Shown: positions 23,901 to 38,653 of the stretch, one piece after another
Layout of the letters: each line of letters opens with the position of its first letter
Position numbering within the stretch: the first letter of the stretch is position 1
Origin: Auanema rhodensis
Taxonomy: Eukaryota > Nematoda > Chromadorea > Rhabditida > Rhabditidae
Reading direction: 5' to 3'
Length of the DNA: 64,000 nt
Assembly (NCBI GenBank): GCA_964057225.1
Contig: OZ059900.1
Coordinates: forward strand, 21,033,638-21,097,637
Made by a program: the position numbers and the translations under genes
Notes under the pieces: model-generated
What the model saw: the letters and a program-made list of their open reading frames with translations, nothing else
Database searches by the model: none
Told to the model about the DNA's origin: nothing

Positions 23901-26900
23901 TCAATATTAGCCATAAGGGGCGTGCCCTCAGAATATGCTAATTTCCTTAATTTTTTAACCCCTGTTTTTTTGTCGTGAAAGTGGAACTAGACGTTGTACG
24001 AACAATTTTGAGCTAGGTTTCATTGACATTGCATGAGTTTGAACACATGAAATCGTAAGTCAAAACCTTGTTTACAGCGAAATTTCCAAAAACTGGTTTT
24101 CCAGCATAATAAAATATTTCTCATGGGAAATACTGTGTTTTTGTATTTTTCTAGTGTTCAGCATGTAAAATGCGTCATTTTAGTATGTAACACGCTGAAA
24201 TTCGTTGCATTTGACGACTCATATGAACAAAAATCGATTTAATCAATATTAGCCATAAGGGGCGTGCCCTCAGAATATGCTAATTCCCTTAATTTTCTAA
24301 CCCCTGTTTTTTTGTCGTGAAAGTGGAACTAGACGTTGTACGAACAATTTTGAGCTAGGTTTCATTGACATTGCATGAGTTTGAACACATGAAATCGTAA
24401 GTCAAAACCTTGTTTACAGCGAAATTTCCAAAAACTGGTTTTCCAGCATAATAAAATATTTCTCATGGGAAATACTGTGTTTTTGTATTTTTCTAGTGTT
24501 CAGCATGTAAAATGCTTCATTTTAGTATGTAACACGCTGAAATTCGTTGCATTTGACGACTCATATGAACAAAAATCGATTTAATCAATATTAGTCATAA
24601 GGGGCGTGCCCTCAGAATATGCTAATTTCCTTAATTTTCTAACCCCTGTTTTTTTGTCGTGAAAGTGGAACTAGACGTTGTACGAACAATTTTGAGCTAG
24701 GTTTCATTGACATTGCATGAGTTTGAACACATGAAATCGTAAGTCAAAACCTTGTTTACAGCGAAATTTCCAAAAACTGGTTTTCCAGCATAATAAAATA
24801 TTTCTCATGGGAAAAACTGTGTTTTTGTATTTTTCTAGTGTTCAGCATGTAAAATGCTTCATTTTAGTATGTAACACGCTGAAATTCGTTGCATTTGACG
24901 ACTCATATGAACAAAAATCGATTTAATCAATATTAGCCATAAGGGGCGTGCCCTCAGAATATGCTAATTTCCTTAATTTTTTAACCCCTGTTTTTTTGTC
25001 GTGAAAGTGGAACTAGACGTTGTACGAACAATTTTGAGCTAGGTTTCATTGACATTGCATGAGTTTGAACACATGAAATCGTAAGTCAAAACCTTGTTTA
25101 CAGCGAAATTTCCAAAAACTGGTTTTCCAGCATAATAAAATATTTCTCATGGGAAATACTGTGTTTTTGTATTTTTCTAGTGTTCAGCATGTAAAATGCT
25201 TCATTTTAGTATGTAACACGCTGAAATTCGTTGCATTTGACGACTCATATGAACAAAAATCGATTTAATCAATATTAGCCATAAGGGGCGTGCCCTCAGA
25301 ATATGCTAATTTCCTTAATTTTCTAACCCCTGTTTTTTTGTCGTGAAAGTGGAACTAGACGTTGTACGAACAATTTTGAGCTAGGTTTCATTGACATTGC
25401 ATGAGTTTGAACACATGAAATCGTAAGTCAAAACCTTGTTTACAGCGAAATTTCCAAAAACTGGTTTTCCAGCATAATAAAATATTTCTCATGGGAAATA
25501 CTGTGTTTTTGTATTTTTCTAGTGTTCAGCATGTAAAATGCTTCATTTTAGTATGTAACACGCTGAAATTCGTTGCATTTGACGACTCATATGAACAAAA
25601 ATCGATTTAATCAATATTAGCTATAAGGGGCGTGCCCTCAGAATATGCTAATTTCCTTAATTTTCTAACCCCTGTTTTTTGTCGTGAAAGTGGAACTAGA
25701 CGTTGTACAAAAAATTTTGAGCTAGGTTTTATTGACATTGCATGAGTTTGAACACATGAAATCGTAAGTCAAAACCTTGTTTACAGCGAAATTTCCAAAA
25801 ACTGGTTTTCCAGCATAATAAAATATTTCTCATGGGAAATACTGTGTTTTTGTATTTTTCTAGTGTTCAGCATGTAAAATGCTTCATTTAAGTATGTAAC
25901 ACGCTGAAATTCGTTGCATTTGACGACTCATATGAACAAAAATCGATTTAATCAATATTAGTCATAAGGGGCGTGCCCTCAGAATATGCTAATTTCCTTA
26001 ATTTTCTAACCCCTGTTTTTTTGTCGTGAAAGTGGAACTAGACGTTGTACAAACAATTTTGAGCTAGGTTTCATTGACATTGCATGAGTTTGAACACATG
26101 AAATCGTAAGTCAAAACCTTGTTTACAGCGAAATTTCCAAAAACTGGTTTTCCAGCATAATAAAATATTTCTCATGGGAAATACTGTGTTTTTGTATTTT
26201 TCTAGTGTTCAGCATGTAAAATGGTTCATTTAAGTATGTAACACGCTGAAATTCGTTGCATTTGACGACTCATATGAACAAAAATCGATTTAATCAATAT
26301 TAGCCATAAGGGGCGTGCCCTCAGAATATGCTAATTTCCTTAATTTTCTAACCCCTGTTTTTTTGTCGTGAAAGTGGAACTAGACGTTGTACGAACAATT
26401 TTGAGCTAGGTTTCATTGACATTGCATGAGTTTGAACACATGAAATCGTAAGTCAAAACCTTGTTTACAGCGAAATTTCCAAAAACTGGTTTTCCAGCAT
26501 AATAAAATATTTCTCATGGGAAATACTGTGTTTTTGTATTTTTCTAGTGTTCAGCATGTAAAATGCGTCATTTTAGTATGTAACACGCTGAAATTCGTTG
26601 CATTTGACGACTCATATGAACAAAAATCGATTTAATCAATATTAGCCATAAGGGGCGTGCCCTCAGAATATGCTAATTCCCTTAATTTTCTAACCCCTGT
26701 TTTTTTGTCGTGAAAGTGGAACTAGACGTTGTACGAACAATTTTGAGCTAGGTTTCATTGACATTGCATGAGTTTGAACACATGAAATCGTAAGTCAAAA
26801 CCTTGTTTACAGCGAAATTTCCAAAAACTGGTTTTCCAGCATAATAAAATATTTCTCATGGGAAATACTGTGTTTTTGTATTTTTCTAGTGTTCAGCATG

Positions 26901-27070
26901 TAAAATGCTTCATTTTAGTATGTAACACGCTGAAATTCGTTGCATTTGACGACTCATATGAACAAAAATCGATTTAATCAATATTAGTCATAAGGGGCGT
27001 GCCCTCAGAATATGCTAATTTCCTTAATTTTCTAACCCCTGTTTTTTTGTCGTGAAAGTGGAACTAGACG
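20769..27070 (-). repeat. Tandem duplication of a ten-monomer block in the inverted arm
   Basis: Rare variants recur at a spacing of 3419 (10 x 342 - 1): CTAATTCCCT at 20861 and 24280, TTAGTCATAA at 21172 and 24591, GGAAAAACTG at 21391 and 24810, the TTGTACAAAAAATT copy at 22284 and 25703, and AATGCGTCATT at about 23145 and 26564. Agreement ends near 27.07 kb. A nested three-monomer duplication (1026 bp) carries GCGTCATT and GGAAAAACTG at 23.1-23.8 and 24.2-24.8 kb. Confidence 0.85.
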
Positions 27071-28129
27071 TTGTACAAACAATTTTGAGCTAGGTTTCAT
27101 TGACATTGCATGAGTTTGAACACATGAAATCGTAAGTCAAAACCTTGTTTACAGCGAAATTTCCAAAAACTGGTTTTCCAGCATAATAAAATATTTCTCA
27201 TGGGAAATACTGTGTTTTTGTATTTTTCTAGTGTTCAGCATGTAAAATGGTTCATTTAAGTATGTAACACGCTGAAATTCGTTGCATTTGACGACTCATA
27301 TGAACAAAAATCGATTTAATCAATATTAGCCATAAGGGGCGTGCCCTCAGAATATGCTAATTTCCTTAATTTTCTAACCCCTGTTTTTTTGTCGTGAAAG
27401 TGGAACTAGACGTTGTACGAACAATTTTGAGCTAGGTTTCATTGACATTGCATGAGTTTGAACACATGAAATCGTAAGTCAAAACCTTGTTTACAGCGAA
27501 ATTTCCAAAAACTGGTTTTCCAGCATAATAAAATATTTCTCATGGGAAATACTGTGTTTTTGTATTTTTCTAGTGTTCAGCATGTAAAATGCTTCATTTT
27601 AGTATGTAACACGCTGAAATTCGTTGCATTTGACGACTCATATGAACAAAAATCGATTTAATCAATATTAGCCATAAGGGGCGTGCCCTCAGAATATGCT
27701 AATTCCCTTAATTTTCTAACCCCTGTTTTTTTGTCGTGAAAGTGGAACTAGACGTTGTACGAACAATTTTGAGCTAGGTTTCATTGACATTGCATGAGTT
27801 TGAACACATGAAATCGTAAGTCAAAACCTTGTTTACAGCGAAATTTCCAAAAACTGGTTTTCCAGCATAATAAAATATTTCTCATGGGAAATACTGTGTT
27901 TTTGTATTTTTCTAGTGTTCAGCATGTAAAATGCTTCATTTTAGTATGTAACACGCTGAAATTCGTTGCATTTGACGACTCATATGAACAAAAATCGATT
28001 TAATCAATATTAGTCATAAGGGGCGTGCCCTCAGAATATGCTAATTTCCTTAATTTTCTAACCCCTGTTTTTTGTCGTGAAAGTGGAACTAGACGTTGTA
28101 CGAACAATTTTGAGCTAGGTTTCATTGAC

Positions 28130-29480
28130 ATTGCATGAGTTTTAACACATGAAATCGTAAGTCAAAACCTTGTTTACAGCGAAATTTCCAAAAACTGGTT
28201 TTCCAGCATAATAAAATATTTCTCATGGGAAATACTGTGTTTTTGTATTTTTCTAGTGTTCAGCATGTAAAATGGTTCATTTTAGTGTATGTAACACGCT
28301 GAAATTCGTTGCATTTGACGACTCATATGAACAAAAATCGATTTAATCAATATTAGCCATAAGGGGCGTGCCCTCAGAATATGCTAATTTCCTTAATTTT
28401 TTAACCCCTGTTTTTTTGTCGTGAAAGTGGAAATAGACGTTGTACAAACAATTTTGAGCTAGGTTTCATTGACATTGCATGAGTTTTAACACATGAAATC
28501 GTAAGTCAAAACCTTGTTTACAGCGAAATTTCCAAAAACTGGTTTTCCAGCATAATAAAATATTTCTCATGGGAAATACTGTGTTTTTGTATTTTTCTAG
28601 TGTTCAGCATGTAAAATGCTTCATTTTAGTATGTAACACGCTGAAATTCGTTGCATTTGACGACTCATATGAACAAAAATCGATTTAATCAATATTAGCC
28701 ATAAGGGGCGTGCCCTCAGAATATGCTAATTCCCTTAATTTTCTAACCCCTGTTTTTTTGTCGTGAAAGTGGAACTAGACGTTGTACGAACAATTTTGAG
28801 CTAGGTTTCATTGACATTGCATGAGTTTTAACACATGAAATCGTAAGTCAAAACCTTGTTTACAGCGAAATTTCCAAAAACTGGTTTTCCAGCATAATAA
28901 AATATTTCTCATGGGAAATACTGTGTTTTTGTATTTTTCTAGTGTTCAGCATGTAAAATGCTTCATTTTAGTATGTAACACGCTGAAATTCGTTGCATTT
29001 GACGACTCATATGAACAAAAATCGATTTAATCAATATTAGTCATAAGGGGCGTGCCCTCAGAATATGCTAATTTCCTTAATTTTCTAACCCCTGTTTTTT
29101 TGTCGTGAAAGTGGAACTAGACGTTGTACGAACAATTTTGAGCTAGGTTTCATTGACATTGCATGAGTTTTAACACATGAAATCGTAAGTCAAAACCTTG
29201 TTTACAGCGAAATTTCCAAAAACTGGTTTTCCAGCATAATAAAATATTTCTCATGGGAAATACTGTGTTTTTGTATTTTTCTAGTGTTCAGCATGTAAAA
29301 TGGTTCATTTTAGTGTATGTAACACGCTGAAATTCGTTGCATTTGACGACTCATATGAACAAAAATCGATTTAATCAATATTAGCCATAAGGGGCGTGCC
29401 CTCAGAATATGCTAATTTCCTTAATTTTTTAACCCCTGTTTTTTTGTCGTGAAAGTGGAACTAGACGTTGTACGAACAAT
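28130..29480 (-). repeat. Four monomers sharing GAGTTTTAACAC, with a trimer duplication
   Basis: GAGTTTTAACAC replaces GAGTTTGAACAC in four consecutive monomers (about 28137, 28482, 28825 and 29168). Within them the GTGTATG insertion copy recurs three monomers apart (about 28285 and 29313). The variant is confined to this stretch, so it arose or spread locally. Confidence 0.8.
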
Positions 29481-31199
29481 TTTGAGCTAGGTTTCATTGA
29501 CATTGCATGAGTTTGAACACATGAAATCGTAAGTCAAAACCTTGTTTACAGCGAAATTTCCAAAAACTGGTTTTCCAGCATAATAAAATATTTCTCATGG
29601 GAAATACTGTGTTTTTGTATTTTTCTAGTGTTCAGCATGTAAAATGCTTCATTTTAGTATGTAACACGCTGAAATTCGTTGCATTTGACGACTCATATGA
29701 ACAAAAATCGATTTAATCAATATTAGCCATAAGGGGCGTGCCCTCAGAATATGCTAATTTCCTTAATTTTCTAACCCCTGTTTTTTTGTCGTGAAAGTGG
29801 AACTAGACGTTGTACGAACAATTTTGAGCTAGGTTTCATTGACATTGCATGAGTTTGAACACATGAAATCGTAAGTCAAAACCTTGTTTACAGCGAAATT
29901 TCCAAAAACTGGTTTTCCAGCATAATAAAATATTTCTCATGGGAAATACTGTGTTTTTGTATTTTTCTAGTGTTCAGCATGTAAAATGCTTCATTTTAGT
30001 ATGTAACACGCTGAAATTCGTTGCATTTGACTACTCATATGAACAAAAATCGATTTAATCAATATTAGCCATAAGGGGCGTGCCCTCAGAATATGCTAAT
30101 TTCCTTAATTTTCTAACCCCTGTTTTTTTGTCGTGAAAGTGGAACTAGACGTTGTACAAACAATTTTGAGCTAGGTTTCATTGACATTGCATGAGTTTGA
30201 ACACATGAAATCGTAAGTCAAAACCTTGTTTACAGCGAAATTTCCAAAAACTGGTTTTCCAGCATAATAAAATATTTCTCATGGGAAATACTGTGTTTTT
30301 GTATTTTTCTAGTGTTCAGCATGTAAAATGGTTCATTTAAGTATGTAACACGCTGAAATTCGTTGCATTTGACGACTCATATGAACAAAAATCGATTTAA
30401 TCAATATTAGCCATAAGGGGCGTGCCCTCAGAATATGCTAATTTCCTTAATTTTCTAACCCCTGTTTTTTTGTCGTGAAAGTGGAACTAGACGTTGTACG
30501 AACAATTTTGAGCTAGGTTTCATTGACATTGCATGAGTTTGAACACATGAAATCGTAAGTCAAAACCTTGTTTACAGCGAAATTTCCAAAAACTGGTTTT
30601 CCAGCATAATAAAATATTTCTCATGGGAAATACTGTGTTTTTGTATTTTTCTAGTGTTCAGCATGTAAAATGCTTCATTTTAGTATGTAACACGCTGAAA
30701 TTCGTTGCATTTGACGACTCATATGAACAAAAATCGATTTAATCAATATTAGCCATAAGGGGCGTGCCCTCAGAATATGCTAATTCCCTTAATTTTCTAA
30801 CCCCTGTTTTTTTGTCGTGAAAGTGGAACTAGACGTTGTACGAACAATTTTGAGCTAGGTTTCATTGACATTGCATGAGTTTGAACACATGAAATCGTAA
30901 GTCAAAACCTTGTTTACAGCGAAATTTCCAAAAACTGGTTTTCCAGCATAATAAAATATTTCTCATGGGAAATACTGTGTTTTTGTATTTTTCTAGTGTT
31001 CAGCATGTAAAATGGTTCATTTTAGTGTATGTAACACGCTGAAATTCGTTGCATTTGACGACTCATATGAACAAAAATCGATTTAATCAATATTAGCCAT
31101 AAGGGGCGTGCCCTCAGAATATGCTAATTTCCTTAATTTTTTAACCCCTGTTTTTTTGTCGTGAAAGTGGAACTAGACGTTGTACGAACAATTTTGAGC

Positions 31200-33250
31200 T
31201 AGGTTTCATTGACATTGCATGAGTTTGAACACATGAAATCGTAAGTCAAAACCTTGTTTACAGCGAAATTTCCAAAAACTGGTTTTCCAGCATAATAAAA
31301 TATTTCTCATGGGAAATACTGTGTTTTTGTATTTTTCTAGTGTTCAGCATGTAAAATGCTTCATTTTAGTATGTAACACGCTGAAATTCGTTGCATTTGA
31401 CGACTCATATGAACAAAAATCGATTTAATCAATATTAGCCATAAGGGGCGTGCCCTCAGAATATGCTAATTTCCTTAATTTTCTAACCCCTGTTTTTTTG
31501 TCGTGAAAGTGGAACTAGACGTTGTACGAACAATTTTGAGCTAGGTTTCATTGACATTGCATGAGTTTGAACACATGAAATCGTAAGTCAAAACCTTGTT
31601 TACAGCGAAATTTCCAAAAACTGGTTTTCCAGCATAATAAAATATTTCTCATGGGAAATACTGTGTTTTTGTATTTTTCTAGTGTTCAGCATGTAAAATG
31701 CTTCATTTTAGTATGTAACACGCTGAAATTCGTTGCATTTGACGACTCATATGAACAAAAATCGATTTAATCAATATTAGCTATAAGGGGCGTGCCCTCA
31801 GAATATGCTAATTTCCTTAATTTTCTAACCCCTGTTTTTTGTCGTGAAAGTGGAACTAGACGTTGTACAAACAATTTTGAGCTAGGTTTTATTGACATTG
31901 CATGAGTTTGAACACATGAAATCGTAAGTCAAAACCTTGTTTAGAGCGAAATTTCCAAAAACTGGTTTTCCAGCATAATAAAATATTTCTCATGGGAAAT
32001 ACTGTGTTTTTGTATTTTTCTAGTGTTCAGCATGTAAAATGGTTCATTTTAGTGTATGTAACACGCTGAAATTCGTTGCATTTGACGACTCATATGAACA
32101 AAAATCGATTTAATCAATATTAGCCATAAGGGGCGTGCCCTCAGAATATGCTAATTTCCTTAATTTTCTAACCCCTGTTTTTTTGTCGTGAAAGTGGAAC
32201 TAGACGTTGTACGAACAATTTTGAGCTAGGTTTCATTGACATTGCATGAGTTTGAACACATGAAATCGTAAGTCAAAACCTTGTTTACAGCGAAATTTCC
32301 AAAAACTGGTTTTCCAGCATAATAAAATATTTCTCATGGGAAATACTGTGTTTTTGTATTTTTCTAGTGTTCAGCATGTAAAATGCTTCATTTTAGTATG
32401 TAACACGCTGAAATTCGTTGCATTTGACGACTCATATGAACAAAAATCGATTTAATCAATATTAGCCATAAGGGGCGTGCCCTCAGAATATGCTAATTTC
32501 CTTAATTTTCTAACCCCTGTTTTTTTGTCGTGAAAGTGGAACTAGACGTTGTACGAACAATTTTGAGCTAGGTTTCATTGACATTGCATGAGTTTGAACA
32601 CATGAAATCGTAAGTCAAAACCTTGTTTACAGCGAAATTTCCAAAAACTGGTTTTCCAGCATAATAAAATATTTCTCATGGGAAATACTGTGTTTTTGTA
32701 TTTTTCTAGTGTTCAGCATGTAAAATGCTTCATTTTAGTATGTAACACGCTGAAATTCGTTGCATTTGACGACTCATATGAACAAAAATCGATTTAATCA
32801 ATATTAGCTATAAGGGGCGTGCCCTCAGAATATACTAATTTCCTTAATTTTCTAACCCCTGTTTTTTGTCGTGAAAGTGGAACTAGACGTTGTACAAACA
32901 ATTTTGAGCTAGGTTTTATTGACATTGCATGAGTTTGAACACATGAAATCGTAAGTCAAAACCTTGTTTAGAGCGAAATTTCCAAAAACTGGTTTTCCAG
33001 CATAATAAAATATTTCTCATGGGAAATACTGTGTTTTTGTATTTTTCTAGTGTTCAGCATGTAAAATGGTTCATTTTAGTGTATGTAACACGCTGAAATT
33101 CGTTGCATTTGACGACTCATATGAACAAAAATCGATTTAATCAATATTAGCCATAAGGGGCGTGCCCTCAGAATATGCTAATTTCCTTAATTTTCTAACC
33201 CCTGTTTTTTTGTCGTGAAAGTGGAACTAGACGTTGTACGAACAATTTTG
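31200..33250 (-). repeat. Three-monomer tandem duplication
   Basis: The linked group GCTATAAGG, 6-T tract, TTGTACAAAC, GGTTTTATTG and TTTAGAGCG followed by GTGTATG occurs at about 31.8-32.05 kb and again 1026 bp later at 32.8-33.1 kb. The second copy differs at a few sites, for example AATATACTAAT near 32830. Two further near-identical neighbours follow with GAACTAAACG at about 33.91 and 34.25 kb. Confidence 0.82.
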
Positions 33251-36200
33251 AGCTAGGTTTCATTGACATTGCATGAGTTTGAACACATGAAATCGTAAGT
33301 CAAAACCTTGTTTACAGCGAAATTTCCAAAAACTGGTTTTCCAGCATAATAAAATATTTCTCATGGGAAATACTGTGTTTTTGTATTTTTCTAGTGTTCA
33401 GCATGTAAAATGCTTCATTTTAGTATGTAACACGCTGAAATTCGTTGCATTTGACGACTCATATGAACAAAAATCGATTTAATCAATATTAGCCATAAGG
33501 GGCGTGCCCTCAGAATATGCTAATTTCCTTAATTTTCTAACCCCTGTTTTTTTGTCGTGAAAGTGGAACTAGACGTTGTACGAACAATTTTGAGCTAGGT
33601 TTCATTGACATTGCATGAGTTTGAACACATGAAATCGTAAGTCAAAACCTTGTTTACAGCGAAATTTCCAAAAACTGGTTTTCCAGCATAATAAAATATT
33701 TCTCATGGGAAATACTGTGTTTTTGTATTTTTCTAGTGTTCAGCATGTAAAATGCTTCATTTTAGTATGTAACACGCTGAAATTCGTTGCATTTGACGAC
33801 TCATATGAACAAAAATCGATTTAATCAATATTAGCCATAAGGGGCGTGCCCTCAGAATATGCTAATTTCCTTAATTTTCTAACCCCTGTTTTTTTGTCGT
33901 GAAAGTGGAACTAAACGTTGTACGAACAATTTTGAGCTAGGTTTCATTGACATTGCATGAGTTTGAACACATGAAATCGTAAGTCAAAACCTTGTTTACA
34001 GCGAAATTTCCAAAAACTGGTTTTCCAGCATAATAAAATATTTCTCATGGGAAATACTGTGTTTTTGTATTTTTCTAGTGTTCAGCATGTAAAATGCTTC
34101 ATTTTAGTATGTAACACGCTGAAATTCGTTGCATTTGACGACTCATATGAACAAAAATCGATTTAATCAATATTAGCCATAAGGGGCGTGCCCTCAGAAT
34201 ATGCTAATTTCCTTAATTTTCTAACCCCTGTTTTTTTGTCGTGAAAGTGGAACTAAACGTTGTACGAACAATTTTGAGCTAGGTTTCATTGACATTGCAT
34301 GAGTTTGAACACATGAAATCGTAAGTCAAAACATTGTTTACAGCGAAATTTCCAAAAACTGGTTTTCCAGCATAATAAAATATTTCTCATGGGAAATACT
34401 GTGTTTTTGTATTTTTCTAGTGTTCAGCATGTAAAATGCTTCATTTTAGTATGTAACACGCTGAAATTCGTTGCATTTGACGACTCATATGAACAAAAAT
34501 CGATTTAATCAATATTAGCCATAAGGGGCGTGCCCTCAGAATATGCTAATTCCCTTAATTTTCTAACCCCTGTTTTTTTGTCGTGAAAGTGGAACTAGAC
34601 GTTGTACGAACAATTTTGAGCTAGGTTTCATTGACATTGCATGAGTTTGAACACATGAAATCGTAAGTCAAAACCTTGTTTACAGCGAAATTTCCAAAAA
34701 CTGGTTTTCCAGCATAATAAAATATTTCTCATGGGAAATACTGTGTTTTTGTATTTTTCTAGTGTTCAGCATGTAAAATGCTTCATTTTAGTATGTAACA
34801 CGCTGAAATTCGTTGCATTTGACGACTCATATGAACAAAAATCGATTTAATCAATATTAGCCATAAGGGGCGTGCCCTCAGAATATGCTAATTTCCTTAA
34901 TTTTCTAACCCCTGTTTTTTTGTCGTGAAAGTGGAACTAGACGTTGTACGAACAATTTTGAGCTAGGTTTCATTGACATCGCATGAGTTTGAACACATGA
35001 AATCGTAAGTCAAAACCTTGCTTACAGCGAAATTTCCAAAAACTGGTTTTCCAGCATAATAAAATATTTCTCATGGGAAATACTGTGTTTTTGTATTTTT
35101 CTAGTGTTCAGCATGTAAAATGCTTCATTTTAGTATGTAACACGCTGAAATTCGTTGCATTTGACGACTCATATGAACAAAAATCGATTTAATCAATATT
35201 AGCCATAAGGGGCGTGCCCTCAGAATATGCTAATTTCCTTAATTTTCTAACCCCTGTTTTTTTGTCGTGAAAGTGGAACTAGACGTTGTACGAACAATTT
35301 TGAGCTAGGTTTCATTGACATTGCATGAGTTTGAACACATGAAATCGTAAGTCAAAACCTTGTTTACAGCGAAATTTCCAAAAACTTCTTTTCCAGTATA
35401 ATAAAATATTTCTCATGGGAAATACTGTGTTTTTGTATTTTTCTAGTGTTCAGCATGTAAAATGGTTCATTTTAGTGTATGTAACACGCTGAAATTCGTT
35501 GCATTTGACAACTCATATGAACAAAAATCGATTTAATCAATATTAGCCATAAGGGGCGTGCCCTCAGAATATGCTAATTTCCTTAATTTTTTAACCCCTG
35601 TTTTTTTGTCGTGAAAGTGGAACTAGACGTTGTACGAACAATTTTGAGCTAGGTTTCATTGACATTGCATGAGTTTGAACACATGAAATCGTAAGCCAAA
35701 ACCTTGTTTACAGCGAAATTTCCAAAAACTGGTTTTCCAGCATAATAAAATATTTCTCATGGGAAATACTGTGTTTTTGTATTTTTCTAGTGTTCAGCAT
35801 GTAAAATGCTTCATTTTAGTATGTAACACGCTGAAATTCGTTGCATTTGACGACTCATATGAACAAAAATCGATTTAATCAATATTAGCCATAAGGGGCG
35901 TGCCCTCAGAATATGCTAGTTTCCTTAATTTTCTAACCCCTGTTTTTTGTCGTGAAAGTGGAACTAGACGTTGTACAAACAATTTTGAGCTAGGTTTTAT
36001 TGACATTGCATGAGTTTGAACACATGAAATCGTAAGTCAAAACCTTGTTTAGAGCGAAATTTCCAAAAACTGGTTTTCCAGCATAATAAAATATTTCTCA
36101 TGGGAAATACTGTGTTTTTGTATTTTTCTAGTGTTCAGCATGTAAAATGCTTCATTTTAGTATGTAACACGCTGAAATTCGTTGCATTTGACGACTCATA

Positions 36201-38653
36201 TGAACAAAAATCGATTTAATCAATATTAGCCATAAGGGGCGTGCCCTCAGAATATGCTAATTTCCTTAATTTTCTAACCCCTGTTTTTTTGTCGTGAAAG
36301 TGGAACTAGACGTTGTACGAACAATTTTGAGCTAGGTTTCATTGACATTGCATGAGTTTGAACACATGAAATCGTAAGTCAAAACCTTGTTTACAGCGAA
36401 ATTTCCAAAAACTGGTTTTCCAGCATAATAAAATATTTCTCATGGGAAATACTGTGTTTTTGTATTTTTCTAGTGTTCAGCATGTGAAATGCTTCATTTT
36501 AGTATGTAACACGCTGAAATTCGTTGCATTTGACGACTCATATGAACAAAAATCGATTTAATCAATATTAGCCATAAGGGGCGTGCCCTCAGAATATGCT
36601 AATTTCCTTAATTTTCTAACCCCTGTTTTTTGTCGTGAAAGTGGAACTAGACGTTGTACGAACAATTTTGAGCTAGGTTTCATTGACATTGCATGAGTTT
36701 GAACACATGAAATCGTAAGTCAAAACCTTGTTTACAGCGAAATTTCCAAAAACTGGTTTTCCAGCATAATAAAATATTTCTCATGGGAAATACTGTGTTT
36801 TTGTATTTTTCTAGTGTTCAGCATGTAAAATGGTTCATTTTAGTGTATGTAACACGCTGAAATTCGTTGCATTTGACGACTCATATGAACAAAAATCGAT
36901 TTAATCAATATTAGCCATAAGGGGCGTGCCCTCAGAATATGCTAATTTCCTTAATTTTTTAACCCCTGTTTTTTTGTCGTGAAAGTGGAACTAGACGTTG
37001 TACGAACAATTTTGAGCTAGGTTTCATTGACATTGCATGAGTTTGAACACATGAAATCGTAAGTCAAAACCTTGTTTACAGCGAAATTTCCAAAAACTGG
37101 TTTTCCAGCATAATAAAATATTTCTCATGGGAAATACTGTGTTTTTGTATTTTTCTAGTGTTCAGCATGTAAAATGCTTCATTTTAGTATGTAACACGCT
37201 GAAATTCGTTGCATTTGACGACTCATATGAACAAAAATCGATTTAATCAATATTAGCCATAAGGGGCGTGCCCTCAGAATATGCTAATTTCCTTAATTTT
37301 CTAACCCCTGTTTTTTTGTCGTGAAAGTGGAACTAGACGTTGTACGAACAATTTTGAGCTAGGTTTCATTGACATTGCATGAGTTTGAACACATGAAATC
37401 GTAAGTCAAAACCTTGTTTACAGCGAAATTTCCAAAAACTGGTTTTCCAGCATAATAAAATATTTCTCATGGGAAATACTGTGTTTTTGTATTTTTCTAG
37501 TGTTCAGCATGTAAAATGCTTCATTTTAGTATGTAACACGCTGAAATTCGTTGCATTTGACGACTCATATGAGCAAAAATCGATTTAATCAATATTAGCT
37601 ATAAGGGGCGTGCCCTCAGAATATGCTAATTTCCTTAATTTTTTAATCCGTGTTTTTTGTCGTGAAAGTGGAACTAGACGTTGTACAAACAATTTTGAGC
37701 TAGGTTTTATTGACATTGCATGAGTTTGAACACATGAAATCGTAAGTCAAAACCTTGTTTAGAGCGAAATTTCCAAAAACTGGTTTTCCAGCATAATAAA
37801 ATATTTCTCATGGGAAATACTGTGTTTTTGTATTTTTCTAGTGTTCAGCATGTAAAATGCTTCATTTTAGTATGTAACACGCTGAAATTCGTTGCATTTG
37901 ACGACTCATATGAACAAAAATCGATTTAATCAATATTAGCCATAAGGGGCGTGCCCTCAGAATATGCTAATTTCCTTAATTTTCTAACCCCTGTTTTTTG
38001 TCGTGAAAGTGGAACTAGACGTTGTACAGACAATTTTGAGCTAGGTTTTATTGACATTGCATGAGTTTGAACACATGAAATCGTAAGTCAAAACCTTGTT
38101 TAGAGCGAAATTTCCAAAAACTGGTTTTCCAGCATAATAAAATATTTCTCATGGGAAATACTGTGTTTTTGTATTTTTCTAGTGTTCAGCATGTAGAATG
38201 CTTCATTTTAGTATGTAACACGCTGAAATTCGTTGCATTTGACGACTCATATGAACAAAAATCGATTTAATCAATATTAGCCATAAGGGGCGTGCCCTCA
38301 GAATATGCTAATTTCCTTAATTTTCTAACCCCTGTTTTTTTGTCGTGAAAGTGGAACTAGACGTTGTACGAACAATTTTGAGCTAGGTTTCATTGACATT
38401 GCATGAGTTTGAACACATGAAATCGTAAGTCAAAACCTTGTTTACAGCGAAATTTCCAAAAACTGGTTTTCCAGCATAATAAAATATTTCTCATGGGAAA
38501 TACTGTGTTTTTGTATTTTTCTAGTGTTCAGCATGTAAAAAGCTTCATTTTAGTATGTAACACGCTGAAATTCGTTGCATTTGACGACTCATATGAACAA
38601 AAATCGATTTAATCAATATTAGTCATAAGGGGCGTGCCCTCAGAATATGCTAA

